Source: JAJEDW01 sp963555775
GTDB lineage: Bacteria > Acidobacteriota > Terriglobia > 20CM-2-55-15
Assembly: GCA_963555775.3 (NCBI GenBank)
Contig: CAUVWY020000009.1
Location: 62,001-126,000, forward strand
Length of the DNA: 64,000 nucleotides
Reading direction: 5' to 3'
In this document: positions 1 through 8,819 of the stretch, one piece after another
Layout of the letters: every line of letters starts with the position of its first letter
Numbering within the stretch: position 1 is the stretch's first letter
Position numbers and translations under genes: made by a program
Notes under the pieces: model-generated
What the model was told of the DNA's origin: nothing
Databases searched by the model: none
What the model saw: only the letters and a program-made list of their open reading frames with translations

Positions 1-315
1 GGTTGCGTCCAACGCCCGTGGCCGGTGATACACCCAGATGTTGTCATCCTGGTCGACCGCGATTCCGCCGACCTGGCTGATCCGCCAGTTGTTGGGCAGA
101 GGCTTTGGCCAACCGGGATCAACGACGAAGCTGGGGGCCGAAGCATCCCCGGGCGCCCGGAGGGCGGAGCGTTCGGCGAGGCGCTCGATTGCGCCTGTCT
201 GTGCCAGTAACCGAGCGGCTTCGCCCTGTTCGCTTTCGGCCGGCGGGCTGCCGCACCCGGACAGACCCAGTACGCCTACGAAACCTGAGAGAACGAAATA
301 CTTTCTGATCGTCAT
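1..315 (-). CDS. NHL/beta-propeller lipoprotein, N-terminal 105 residues (cut by window edge)
   Basis: The reading frame is open from an ATG at 313-315 to the window edge, so the C-terminus is outside. The N-terminus is a lipoprotein signal: MTIRKYFVLSG, a hydrophobic stretch, then the lipobox LSGC near residue 20. After a linker, the segment around WRISQVGGIAVDQDDNIWVY has the look of the first NHL blade, ending in a YHRPR motif seen in six-bladed propellers related to peptidyl-hydroxyglycine lyases. It is probably exported and lipid-anchored. It is divergent to the NHL gene at 564, and the two share a 248-bp intergenic region. The enzymatic role is not visible. Confidence 0.75.
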   Translation of the reverse strand, partial: MTIRKYFVLSGFVGVLGLSGCGSPPAESEQGEAARLLAQTGAIERLAERSALRAPGDASAPSFVVDPGWPKPLPNNWRISQVGGIAVDQDDNIWVYHRPRALDAT

Positions 316-563
316 GAGTTTGTCCCCCGGGACACTCGCCGATGAGTTCCAGTGATTGTTTGTCGTGAAAAGCAAAGTAGGTTATTCCAAGGCTCCATTT
401 CATCATTAACGGTTTCGACATTCAAGGAAGCATCCTCGGAATGATCCCGATGCAGATTCAGCGACCCTCCGGCGACGAAAATGGAGGTATGCTAGTCCCC
501 TGACAGCCGGGGTATACCCAGCTTTCATATTGTTCGGACCATACAGATAGATCGGAGGATTCG

Positions 564-1637
564 ATGTTGCAAACAAGAGCACGCTGGCTTTTTGTCGTGG
601 CCGCGGTGGTCGTCGCCTGGCCGATGGTAGTGCACGCGCAGAACCGAAACGCGCCCATGGCACGGTGGTGGGAACCTGCCAACGACCTCTCGAATCCCTG
701 GGTGGGACAGTTGCTGCCCCTCCCGGACGGTCGGGAGTGGGGGTCCACGGCCGGGGCCGACGCCGACCCGACGAACGGTACCGTCTGGATTATCGATCGA
801 TGCGGTTCCAACACCTGCGTGGGTTCGGATCTGGATCCGATCCTCCAGTACGATGCAGATGGCACGTTCCTGAAGGGCTTCGGCGGCGGGATGTTTGCGT
901 TTCCACACGGCATCCACGTCGACATGGAAGGGAACGTCTGGGTGACCGACCCGCTGCCGCCGGATGGTCGAGGGGCCGGCGGAAATGTGGGTCAACAGGT
1001 CACGAAGTTCAGTCAGAACGGTGAAGTCCTTATGGAATTGGGGACGAAGACGGTGACAGGAAGGGGCACGAACACCTTCAGTTCGCCCTCCGATGTCGTT
1101 GTCGGCAGAAACGGCGACATCTTCGTGGCAGACGGACATGCGACGGGCACGAACGAGCGCATCGTGAAATTCGATCGGAACGGAAATTACATGATGGAGT
1201 GGGGGGCGCCTGGCTTTGGACCCTGCGGGACCAACCAGTTTTCGAGCCTTCACGCGCTGGAGCTCGACTCCCAGGGCAGGCTTTTCGTCGGAGACCGCGA
1301 CAACAACCGCATTCAGATCTTCGACCAGGACGGTAACTTCCTGGAATGCTGGCACCAGTTCGGGCGCCCGAGCGGGATCCACATCGACGGCAACGACACC
1401 ATATACGTGGCTGATTCCGAATCGAGTACCGAACTTCCTAACTATGGCGGCCCTCCGAGCCCGTACCCGCGCGGGATCCGGGTGGGAAACGCGAGGGACG
1501 GGTCCGTGACGTATTTCATCCCGGACCCGGACCCCTCAGGCGGCAGCAGCGCGGCTGAGGGGGTTGCCGCCACTGACGACGGCATCATCTTTGGCGCAGA
1601 AGTGGGCCCCCGCCAGGTAGTACGCTACGAGCGATAA
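564..1637 (+). CDS. Secreted NHL-repeat six-bladed beta-propeller protein
   Basis: A 357-residue protein starts at an ATG preceded by a good ribosome site (CGGAGGA). The first 26 residues form a Sec signal ending in VHAQ. The rest is a series of NHL-like blades with the recurring pattern of G, D or N, N/G, hydrophobic, V, D (for example HGIHVDMEGNVWVTD, SDVVVGRNGDIFVADG, HALELDSQGRLFVGDR and SGIHIDGNDTIYVADS). This matches the propeller family of peptidyl-alpha-hydroxyglycine amidating lyase-like proteins, but a lyase activity cannot be claimed from sequence alone. It is probably periplasmic or extracellular and is transcribed divergently from a related lipoprotein. Confidence 0.8.
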   Translation: MLQTRARWLFVVAAVVVAWPMVVHAQNRNAPMARWWEPANDLSNPWVGQLLPLPDGREWGSTAGADADPTNGTVWIIDRCGSNTCVGSDLDPILQYDADGTFLKGFGGGMFAFPHGIHVDMEGNVWVTDPLPPDGRGAGGNVGQQVTKFSQNGEVLMELGTKTVTGRGTNTFSSPSDVVVGRNGDIFVADGHATGTNERIVKFDRNGNYMMEWGAPGFGPCGTNQFSSLHALELDSQGRLFVGDRDNNRIQIFDQDGNFLECWHQFGRPSGIHIDGNDTIYVADSESSTELPNYGGPPSPYPRGIRVGNARDGSVTYFIPDPDPSGGSSAAEGVAATDDGIIFGAEVGPRQVVRYER

Positions 1638-1761
1638 TAGCGTGACGAACCCCTGTGCGGGCCGGAAGGCCGTGCCCGCACCTCTTCCGAGGGGGTGTTC
1701 GTGCCGAAGAGAAAAGTGGCGCCCACGTTCTTCGCCCGACCTCCCCACCCGGTGGCCGATC

Positions 1762-1914
1762 CTGAACGAGCGCGCCGAGCTGGTATTCACGTTCGCCGAC
1801 ATCTTCAACGACTCTGCCGTCGAGCAAGAGGTCGACGGACACGGCTTCACGGCGGTTTACCAGAATTTCCTGGAGACGCAGGTCGCGACCGTGGGCATAA
1901 GAATCCGGTTCTGA
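1762..1914 (+). pseudogene. C-terminal remnant of a TonB-dependent outer-membrane receptor
   Basis: About 50 residues ending in IRIRF and a stop read like the last two strands of an outer-membrane beta-barrel: LNERAELVFTFADIFND, then YQNFLETQVATVGIRIRF, with the terminal Phe typical of barrel proteins. Upstream in frame (1642-1761) the sequence is Arg/Pro-rich and does not resemble a barrel, and there is no room for a plug. It therefore looks like the 3' end of a lost receptor gene left after a deletion. Confidence 0.55.
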
Positions 1915-2144
1915 GGTTCCTGACTCGGGAGAGTTCGAACCCCTCCTCGCAGCCGATCCGGAACTGACAGGAAGGAGTCGCGGTCAGTCGAAAAGACAGG
2001 TGGATGCCAAACCGCCGAACCGCACTCGAGAATCGTTTTCCAAGGCTGAGCGGCCTATGGAATCGACACCCGTGGGCGACGATCTCCGATCGGCTACAAT
2101 AGCACTGGAATCCCAAACACGCGTGAGATCAACGGAGGGCTGCC

Positions 2145-2678
2145 ATGTCTCGATTATCGTTTTCCAATACCGCCATCAGTCTGCTGGGGTCGGCCATATT
2201 TGCCATCGTGTCTATTGTCGTGGCGGCTGCTCCCGCCCATGCCCAGATTCTGATGCAACGAAACATCTCGGCAACGCAGGCGATGGCGATTGTTGACGGA
2301 GTGATCGAATCTTGCGGGCGTAACGGCACTCTGGTCACCGTTACGATCGCGGTCGTAGATCGTGCGGGCCAGCCCCGCTTGATGCTTGCCGGTGACACCT
2401 CTTCGCCGCACAATCTCGATCTGGCTCGGCGCAAGGCCTATACCGCTCGCGCCTTCCGACGGCCGTCACTGGAATGGGCAGAACTGACGGCTAGCGATCC
2501 TTCCAGAGCCGGCCAGCGCGAACTGGTGGACGTGATTCCGTTGGGCGGTGGCGTGCCCATCATGATCGGTGACGAACCCATCGGTGGAGTTGGCGTTTCC
2601 GGTGCGGTCGGGGGTCAGCCGGCCGACGAAGCTTGCGCGTTCGCGGGTGTGGCTGCGATCGCAGATCAGCTGCAATAG
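2145..2678 (+). CDS. Secreted GlcG/HbpS-family haem-binding protein
   Basis: A 177-residue protein with a strong ribosome site (GGAGGG) before the ATG. Residues 1-34 form a Sec signal ending in AHAQ. The mature part has the GlcG/HbpS (former DUF336) layout: an N-terminal helix with A(I/V)DGVIESC, a V(T/V)IAVVDRAGQPRLM strand, the KAYTARAFRRPS segment, a Gly-rich GGGVPI turn, and the closing GGVGVSGAVGGQPADEACA motif. Members bind haem or cobalamin-type cofactors, or act as small accessory proteins beside oxidoreductases. The haem ligand cannot be assigned here. No operon partner is evident. Confidence 0.85.
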   Translation: MSRLSFSNTAISLLGSAIFAIVSIVVAAAPAHAQILMQRNISATQAMAIVDGVIESCGRNGTLVTVTIAVVDRAGQPRLMLAGDTSSPHNLDLARRKAYTARAFRRPSLEWAELTASDPSRAGQRELVDVIPLGGGVPIMIGDEPIGGVGVSGAVGGQPADEACAFAGVAAIADQLQ

Positions 2679-2805
2679 CGCTTCGCACAAACCGGGCCGG
2701 GTGAATCGAACAAACGTGACAGGTGACGAGGCCGAGGACTGGGGCCCTGTCATGGCGACCGACGCACTCACAGTTGCTCAGGAAGACCTCAGGAGTTGCC
2801 CAGGA

Positions 2806-2910
2806 TTACCGACTGAACCGCAGCTCGACGTGGTTCCGGAAGTGCCGGAGTTGTTCGGCGATCTTTGCCTTCAAATCCGCGCTGTACTGCTTCCGCCCTC
2901 GCTTCTTCAT
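2806..2910 (-). pseudogene. IS3-type transposase OrfA fragment
   Basis: A 34-residue frame starting MKKRGRKQYSADLKAKIA matches the first helix of IS3-family OrfA helix-turn-helix proteins, then degenerates (LRHFRNHVELRFSR, stop). Just upstream on the same strand, near 2960, the sequence CCAAAATTCGGACAGGTGG resembles an IS end. The element is otherwise missing, so this is a short relic. Confidence 0.5.
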
Positions 2911-2975
2911 CTGCCTCTCCCGAGGCAGCGATTTTACGCCTTAGCCACCTGTCCGAATTTTGGGGAGCACCTTAA

Positions 2976-3272
2976 ATGCAGAAACTAGCTGTTGTCCGAC
3001 GGCGCGAGAAGGATGATCAAGTGCGGGACGCAGCGGTAAACGTCGCCCAGGTTCTCTACGTATTCTCCAAGGACTCCGGTTCGTACATCACATTTCGAGA
3101 CGAGTATGACGACTCCGAGAAAAGAGTCACGCCGGTCGGTATGGATTCACCCGACCCCGTACATGAGGTTATCCGAAGATTGAACAAGCCATATTGGTGG
3201 GAGATAGGTCTTCGGTCCGTCGGGTTGGCTGTAGCTCTTGCGGGGGTCGTAATCGCAATTGCGCTTTCCTGA
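2976..3272 (+). CDS. Small protein with one C-terminal membrane segment, function unknown
   Basis: A 98-residue frame has a GGGGAG ribosome site 7-8 bases before the ATG. The first 70 residues are polar and charged. The last 25 (WWEIGLRSVGLAVALAGVV and following) form a single strongly hydrophobic segment, suggesting a tail-anchored inner-membrane protein. The family is not recognised. It lies in low-density, debris-rich DNA next to an IS scrap, so it may be cargo. Confidence 0.5.
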   Translation: MQKLAVVRRREKDDQVRDAAVNVAQVLYVFSKDSGSYITFRDEYDDSEKRVTPVGMDSPDPVHEVIRRLNKPYWWEIGLRSVGLAVALAGVVIAIALS

Positions 3273-3315
3273 CGGATCGGCTCGGATTCCAACACGCGAC
3301 AGAAGGAGAAAAACG

Positions 3316-3402
3316 ATGACAGATAGCACCAATGCGACCACCGGAATGGTGCATACGCATCAAGTTGACCTTCCCCCAAAATCAGGTCCAAGTCGAAAGT
3401 GA
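3316..3402 (+). CDS. Possible 28-residue small ORF with strong ribosome site
   Basis: ATG at 3316 is preceded by AAGGAG at ideal spacing and lies 43 bases after the stop of the 98-residue membrane protein, so the two could be co-transcribed. The peptide (MTDSTNATTGMVHTHQVDLP, then PKSGPSRK) has no recognisable domain. The only support is the ribosome site and position. Confidence 0.25.
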   Translation: MTDSTNATTGMVHTHQVDLPPKSGPSRK

Positions 3403-4492
3403 GGAATTTGGGAAATTATCCCCGCCGTTGTGGCTGCGCGAAACTTCAGGTAACGCGCGGCATGAACCTTGAGTTGGCTCTGTTCGTCGCCTATTCGTCT
3501 GGGTCTGACATCTATAACGACGCACCGTCCGATTGGAGGCAACTCCACGAAGACACGAGCGCAGCTAAGGATGTAGTCAACCTTCCCAGTGGACACCGCT
3601 CACCGAAAAACTCGCAAGCCTTACATTGTCCATGAGCAACCGATTGGTTTTCGGTAACATTTTCAATTGAGACAATACGATCAGACGTGGTCTACTTCGC
3701 TCGCAGATGGGGACAGGGAGCACTCCTGATGCGCAATTGGGGCTTCCGACATTGAAGGACATCGCCCAGCAGGCAGGAGAGGTAATCCTGGCTTCGCGAT
3801 GCTTTTTCCCGAATCCGTGAACTTGCGGGCGAGCGCTACACTTGGGCGGATCAGCGGTATAAACAGGGTCTGACGACTATCGCAGCACGGATAGTGTCAT
3901 CGTAAGGGTGTTGTGTCTACCCGCGCCGAGGCCGCGGCCGCCGCGCGGCCGCGTATCGCTACAATGGCGCGCTCGGATCGGTTGAGCATCAGTCCAACAA
4001 CTTGCCCACGCTGGACTCCGTAGCGTGGAAACAGGGCGTCGGGCATGAAGGTCGCCTGTTCGCCAGGCTCACGGGCGTGTCCCGTACGACCCTCTGCAGC
4101 TTCATGAGGGCTCGACGGCTCAAGCCGAACCCTTAGCGTGTATTTCTGGACGAATCTGGGCAGCATCCTTAGAAAATCAACGAGCTTTTGGCTGAAAGAG
4201 GATGTCTCGAATAGGTCTCTTGGCAGGCCGTTTCGGTCAATGATGATCGACATGGGGCCCCGGGGTGATTGAACTGCCCCGTCACCGTGATGATCCCCTT
4301 CAGTCGTTGGCGATTCGAACCAAGCCGGCACCATATGCGGCCGCCTATCGCACAACGCACAAAACATCGAACTCAAAGCCGCGTCGATGCGGCAAACCCT
4401 TGCGCTCCCGCCGAAGCATCAAAGCATCAGCTCGTGCGCGTGTTCAGAATAGTTGCTCTTGTGCGCTGCAAGCATCGTATTTGATGCGGACA
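3403..4492. other. Gene-poor stretch, no supported gene
   Basis: About 1.1 kb without a coding region I can defend. The longest candidate is a minus-strand frame, 3897-4253, beginning MSIIIDRNGLPRDLFE. It has some helix-like sequence (QKLVDFLRMLPRFVQKY) but ends in an Ala/Arg-rich run typical of out-of-frame GC-rich DNA. I read the stretch as decayed accessory DNA downstream of the broken PIN gene. Confidence 0.5.
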
Positions 4493-6205
4493 TTATCCTG
4501 TCCGTCCGGGTTGCACCGAGCCAGGTTCTATCCGGTGATTTGGAGTCCCTGCAAGCGTGTCTACCAGCTTACGTGCGCTTCCGAAAGCACTAACGTGCGT
4601 CATCTCTATCCGTACAGGGATCCGTTTGGATGCGGATTTGGACAAATTACCCGCCTGGATACGGCACACCAGTGCGCCCTTAACCTCATCTTGATCGGAT
4701 GGCACATGGATTTCACCAAGAAAATCCTCTGCCCGATCGTTGTGACGCCACTGATCGCATTCAAGACAGAAGGAGCCCTGCGGTGTGTTGGGGCGGTTGG
4801 GTTTGAAATAGAACGCATTGGGATCATGAGAATTTGAGTGAATGATCGGAGTACGCGGAAACGGGTGGCCGACGATTTCATCCGCATTGTGTGTGATGCC
4901 CCACAATCCGCGCAGGAAAGGATCGAGCTCAGGTACAGCTCCGCGAAGATCATACGAACGCCCGCCTATTGCCGTCCGCCATTGGCCGCAGGGGGCAACG
5001 GGTGGACGAGCTAGCAGCCTGTCGGACTAACACCGAATCAAAAACCTAAGTCATTCATATGACTGTGTTTACCGTTTCGGGCTAAAAAGGGCCGTTGTTG
5101 AAAACAAAGGACTTACGCCGAAAGTCCGACAGGCTGCTAGCCCCGTAGCCTGCTCCTTCGCCAAACTAATATCTTCGTCGTTTTGCTCTTCATCCTGACC
5201 GTCGTGTAATGGCGGTGTGACGTTGAAATTGCCCTCGGCTTCAATTGTGACGAGGGCATCGGTAGCCGGGCGGGTACCGCGATTTTGAGAGAGAAACGTG
5301 AACTTCAGTATAGGTGTTTTCCGTTGTAGCGCGCGGTGATGGTTCCGCAGCACGTATTCGCAACGTTCCAGCCATTGCGGATAGGCCTCGTCGCGGTATT
5401 GCGCGATCTCTTCGTCAGTAGCCGGAGTAAAGACCTGTTTGATACCCATAATAGTTTCAATTGCTGTGTGCGCCGCAGCGCGCTCCGCTTGTACCCTTGA
5501 ACCGAAATCGTCTTGCATAGGAAAGCAGTTCTTCAAGCGCTGCATCAATTCATCAACCTGTGCATCGCTCAGTGGCTCGAACCAGGCATAGGAATCTTCG
5601 TAGCGCTCGGTCTCGGTGCCCGACGCGTCGACACACCAGATCGCGAACGACGGCTCCGCTCTTTTTAGGAGCGCATTTTCGGCCTTCAAAGCCGCAAGCT
5701 TTCTTTCGGTCTCGGTGTTCTCGGGAGGCAGCAGCCAGTTATCCGGGATCATATCCGCTTTCAGAGCTACGCCTTTGGCTGTGAATAGCGGATTCGTATC
5801 ATGTGTCAGTAGGCGGACATCTTTGTCCTGATTGCATTGTTTGAACTCATAGACAGTACCGATCAATTGATCGTCTCGTTCCTGGTAATTTAGGAGGTCT
5901 TTAAGCTCTTTTGCGTAGGAGTGCTGTGGCTCAACGGCGAGAATTACGCGCGGGCTGCTAGTATGGACAACCTTCTGCCCGGCGTTTATCATCTTTCGGA
6001 ACATAGCAGCTACAGCCCGGGCGCGGTTTCCGACACGGTCGTTGCCTTTATTCTTGCGGTAATCAATCTCCCGCAGCACCGGCCTTGATACGATTAACTG
6101 CACTTCTTCGAAGCTATCCCATGGCGACCAGTCGAGTTCCCCTAGCGGGCGGCACTGAATCAGCAAATTTGTATCGACGAAAAGATAAATTCTGCAGCCG
6201 CTCAA
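4493..6205 (-). pseudogene. PIN-domain protein gene split by a 130-bp miniature element
   Basis: The frame starts at a TTG (6203-6205, GGGGA upstream). It encodes a PIN nuclease domain in residues 1-140, with acidic residues at D11 (LFVDTN), E46 (LREID), D111/D112 (ERDDQ) and D136 (THDTN). A coiled linker follows near 165-180, then a C-terminal region. At 5140 the frame runs into a miniature element and stops inside it at 5069. On the other side the same frame resumes (GGRSYDLRGAVPELDPFLRG, then SFCLECDQWRH and LVCRIQAGNLS) and ends at 4493. Removing 126 bp, which leaves one CTAG, joins the halves exactly in frame and gives about 528 residues. PIN domains are Mg-dependent RNases. Whether this was a toxin, a defence effector or an RNA-processing enzyme is unknown. 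As it stands, only the first 378 residues (24 of them element-encoded) can be made. Confidence 0.8.
5011..5140 (-). repeat. MITE copy 1 (130 bp, CTAG at both ends)
   Basis: The ends are perfect inverted repeats of CTAGCAGCCTGTCGGACT. The interior (a TTTCGGCGTAAGTCC arm and an AGTCATTCATATGACT palindrome) is shared with copies at 57144 and 61171. It has no coding capacity of its own. It is inserted in the PIN gene, whose frame enters through the TTTCGGCGTAAG side and terminates in the element. Confidence 0.9.
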
Positions 6206-6375
6206 GATAGTCCCCGCATGTTCGAGAGTTTGGCAGTCGCCTCATGGATAGACTGACGTTTTGTACTAACCAATCTGATACATGGTATATCTGTCGCCGC
6301 GCACTGGAAACTGCGGAGGATTCCCCGCTGAGAGGAACAGTCGTCTACCGGCGGCTGAAAAACGCGCGGTTCCGA

Positions 6376-6650
6376 TGACCTTCCCCCGCTAGAGCGGTCC
6401 ACTTCGAGAGTGAGTTTTCCGGTAATAGGACCAGGGAGAACTCCGCATGAAGCGGAAACGATTCACCGAAGAACAGATCATTGGGATTCTGAAAGAGTCT
6501 GAGGCCGGTGCCAAGAACCAGGAGTTGTGTCGGAAGCATGGGATCAGCGAGCAGACGTTCTACCGGTGGCGGTCGAAGTACGGTGGGATGCAGGTATCGG
6601 AAGCGAAGAAACTCAGGGGGCTCGAGGCCGAGAATCGGCGGCTGGCGCAA
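6376..6650 (+). mobile_element. Left end of an IS3-family element (IS407-like) with truncated OrfA
   Basis: From ATG 6447 the frame encodes about 68 residues of a typical IS407/ISR1-type OrfA: MKRKRFTEEQIIGILKESEA, then CRKHGISEQTFYRWRSKYGG and a leucine-zipper start (LRGLEAENRRL). Upstream, TGACCTTCCCCC at 6376 resembles the terminal repeat of this group. After about 6650 the frame loses all similarity and OrfB is absent, so the element is broken and cannot transpose by itself. Confidence 0.7.
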
Positions 6651-6699
6651 GGGCCGGTAGGTCAAACAGTACCCGGTCCCTGGCGCGGTGATCGAAGCG

Positions 6700-7112
6700 T
6701 TATTGCGCCGTATGCGACAGCCAAGCCCACGCGACGCACCGCTCCAGATCGCCGGCCTCGGCGTCATCCAGGGACGCGATTCCGGCGACGCTGGCTTCCA
6801 TGGCCGGCCGCGCCCCCGGAGAACCGGACCGGGTCACCGTCAGGGTCACGTGCGGCGGCGCCGCGGACGCCGGGACCACCGGCAGCCGGGATTCCCCCAC
6901 GCGGCGGGACAGCCAGAGAGACGCTTGGAGGCGTCCGGATACGGTTTCCGCAGCCACCATCCGGACTCCAGAAGGAGTACGCAGTCGCCGGTGGCGATCC
7001 CCTCCGCGATCAAGGGATAGAGCCAGATCAGCACCTGGGGGTCGACTTCCGACTTCGGGGACAACCGGTCGGATCCGGCTTCGAGGATTCGATGGATCAG
7101 CACTGGATTCAT
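6700..7112 (-). pseudogene. Frameshifted remnant of a phage/plasmid-type gene
   Basis: From an ATG at 7112 the minus strand reads MNPVLIHRILEAGSDRLSPK, continuing to about LLLESGWWLRKPYPDA. Coding character then moves to another frame (LQASLWLSRRVGESRLPVVP, and so on) that runs to a stop at 6700. The two halves are consistent with one gene broken by a frameshift. The family is not recognised. It lies in the run integrase, excisionase, small genes, typical of an integrated element. Confidence 0.35.
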
Positions 7113-7137
7113 GCTGTATTCGCGAAGGCTTGCCGGG

Positions 7138-7416
7138 CTAGTAAACACGGTGGCCGACGCCGGAAAACTCGTCCAGGAGATCGAACGCAAACGCCGTTAC
7201 GGACGCATCCTCATCCGGGGTCCGGCCGCCGATCCGCATCGCGCCGCGGCGCTCGGTGGACACCGTCCAACCGTTTGAACGGAGCCACTCGACGAAACGA
7301 ACCGCCGCGGGCGTGTCCTACGGTTCGCCGATGCCATTGATCATCGGGTCGTTCAAGTCGATGTCAATCGTCCGTCCGTCGCTCTTGTACCGATCGAAGT
7401 CTGCGGGTATGCGCAT
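7138..7416 (-). pseudogene. Small gene of the tRNA-Glu element interrupted by an amber codon
   Basis: ATG at 7416 has an AGGAGT ribosome site. The frame reads MRIPADFDRYKSDGRTIDID up to an in-frame TAG at 7318-7320, then continues without a shift (DTPAAVRFVEWLRSNGW to FDLLDEFSGVGHRVY) to a stop at 7138. Without the amber it would be about 91 residues. The even coding character on both sides supports a recently inactivated gene. Function unknown. Confidence 0.5.
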
Positions 7417-7444
7417 GGGTGACTCCTGATGCCGAGTGGTCGTC

Positions 7445-7609
7445 TTAGAGTTGCTCCAGATCCGCGCGGCGGATTTTCCAGCCGCGGGTTTTGATGGCCG
7501 GGAGTTCGCCTTGCCGGATCTTCTGCCGTAACCAACCCTGCGACATGCTCGGAGAACTCATGGCCGTTAAGGCAGCGAAGTGCGCGGCGCTTGTCCACGG
7601 GCGCGCCAT
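7445..7609 (-). CDS. AlpA/excisionase-like small DNA-binding protein
   Basis: The 54-residue frame starts MARPWTSAAHFAALTAMSS and continues WLRQKIRQGELPAIKTRGW, KIRRADLEQL. This is the winged-helix layout of excisionase/AlpA proteins: a turn, a recognition helix carrying R-Q-G-x-L-P-A-I/K, and a G-x-x-I/W-x-R-x-x-D-L wing. It lies 24 bases after the integrase remnant on the same strand, the usual int-xis order, so it was probably the recombination directionality factor of the decayed element beside tRNA-Glu. Confidence 0.6.
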   Translation of the reverse strand: MARPWTSAAHFAALTAMSSPSMSQGWLRQKIRQGELPAIKTRGWKIRRADLEQL

Positions 7610-7633
7610 CCCCATCGTTGATGGAAGGGCCGT

Positions 7634-8160
7634 TCAGGCCCGCTTCTTATCGAGCGAGAGGGCGGTATCGGTCGTCCCTGTCGCGAAGGACGCCCAGGCC
7701 CCCATGAGTTGTCGCCTCTTGTCGACGAACGTCGTCCGCAGATAGTGCCGCTCGATTCCGCGGACTCGGTGGGCCATACCGGCTTCTATCACCAAGCTGT
7801 CGAACTCCGTGTTCTCCTCGGCCCATGTCTTAAAGCATGCTCGGAACCCGTGAACGGTAATGTCGCCGTGACCCATGCGTCGGACGGCCATCAACATCGC
7901 CATGTTGCTCAGAGGCCGATCGGAATGTCCCTCGAATACAAATTTGCCTCCGCTGCCGAACTGCCGGGCCAGTCCGAGGATCTCGACGGTGCGATCGCAC
8001 AGCGGGACAACATGTTTCTCCCCCATCTTCATTCGCTGGGCGGGAATGACCCAGGTCACGCGCTCGGTGTCGAACGCGTCCCAGCGGGCGTTGATGACTT
8101 CGACGGTCCGGGGCGCGGTCCGGATCGTCAACTCAAGTGCAAGCTCGATCGGCGGGGAAG
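7634..8160 (-). pseudogene. C-terminal catalytic half of a P4-type tyrosine integrase
   Basis: About 175 residues are clearly the catalytic domain. There is an R box (TIRTAPRTVEVINARWDAFD), the beta-hairpin AQRMKMGEKHVVPL, the H-x-x-R box (ITVHGFRACFKTWAEE) and the tyrosine region (ERHYLRTTFVDKRRQLM). The arm-binding and core-binding N-terminal domains are missing. The frame upstream of about residue 15 (MNIEPMGTHACYCRAS) is unrelated, and short palindromes fill the space to tRNA-Glu. It is inactive as it stands and marks an old integration at tRNA-Glu. Confidence 0.8.
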
Positions 8161-8220
8161 CACGACAGTAGCAGGCATGCGTTCCCATGGGCTCAATATT
8201 CAAGATTCAGGAACTCCTTT

Positions 8221-8391
8221 GCGGGCAGGATGCCCGCGTTCTAAGGCGTGTTCCTCACGCCGATAAAACCCGCGCGTAGCGGCGCGTTCCTCGCGCCGGA
8301 TCAAGCGCCAGGGCGCGCTGCCGCGCGCAAGAAAAAGACACCTGCCCAGGGAGATGGAACGTCCTTAGGCATTTGGCGCGTTCCTCGCGCC
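8221..8391. repeat. Cluster of short palindromes (GTTCCTC family)
   Basis: Three hairpin units share the arrangement stem-TTCCTC-stem: GGCGTGTTCCTCACGCC at 8245-8261, and GGCGCGTTCCTCGCGCC at 8281-8297 and 8375-8391, the last two both followed by GGATCAAGCGC. A fourth hairpin, GCGGGCAGGATGCCCGC, is at 8221-8237. The G-T/A-C change in the first unit keeps the stem paired. They fill the gap where the integrase N-terminus should be. Confidence 0.7.
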
Positions 8392-8484
8392 GGATCAAGC
8401 GCGCCAGCGAGGCGTATTTCAGATGGAAGTACCCCGGGTGCGGGGAAACGGAGTTTCCGGTAGGGTATCGGATCGTTTCTGAAT

Positions 8485-8556
8485 AGCCCCAACGGGACTC
8501 GAACCCGTGTTTTAGCCTTGAGAGGGCTACGTCCTGGACCGGCTAGACGATGGGGC
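8485..8556 (-). tRNA. tRNA-Glu (anticodon CTC)
   Basis: The minus strand folds as a cloverleaf. The acceptor is GCCCCAT with TTGGGGC and discriminator T. The anticodon stem is TAGCC/GGCTA around loop CTCTCAA (anticodon CTC). The T arm is CGGGTTCGAGTCCCG. CCA is not encoded. The integrated-element relic lies on its 3' side, as expected for tRNA-targeting integrases. Confidence 0.9.
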
Positions 8557-8819
8557 CTTTGCCATCCGAATTGGAGAGCCCGGCTATTTTAAGCTTCGCC
8601 GCGCCCTCCCGCAAGTCGGCCGGCGGGAAACTGCTCTTCGGGAAGCCGGGGTCCACCGCCGGCAACATCGCGAATATAGGGTTTATCCGGAGTTCGCCGC
8701 ATCGGCGGATACGGCGGGGCGCCGGGCAAAACAGGCGGGCAGAAACAGGGGCGGAAGTGCGGTCGTCCCACCCTGTGGACGCGTGTGGGCTGGACGCTTT
8801 GCGGTCTGGACGATGAATG

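Noticed and set aside
4240..4340. tRNA-like T arm (GGTTCGAATC on the minus strand)
   Set aside because: Flanking bases do not form the T stem or an acceptor stem.
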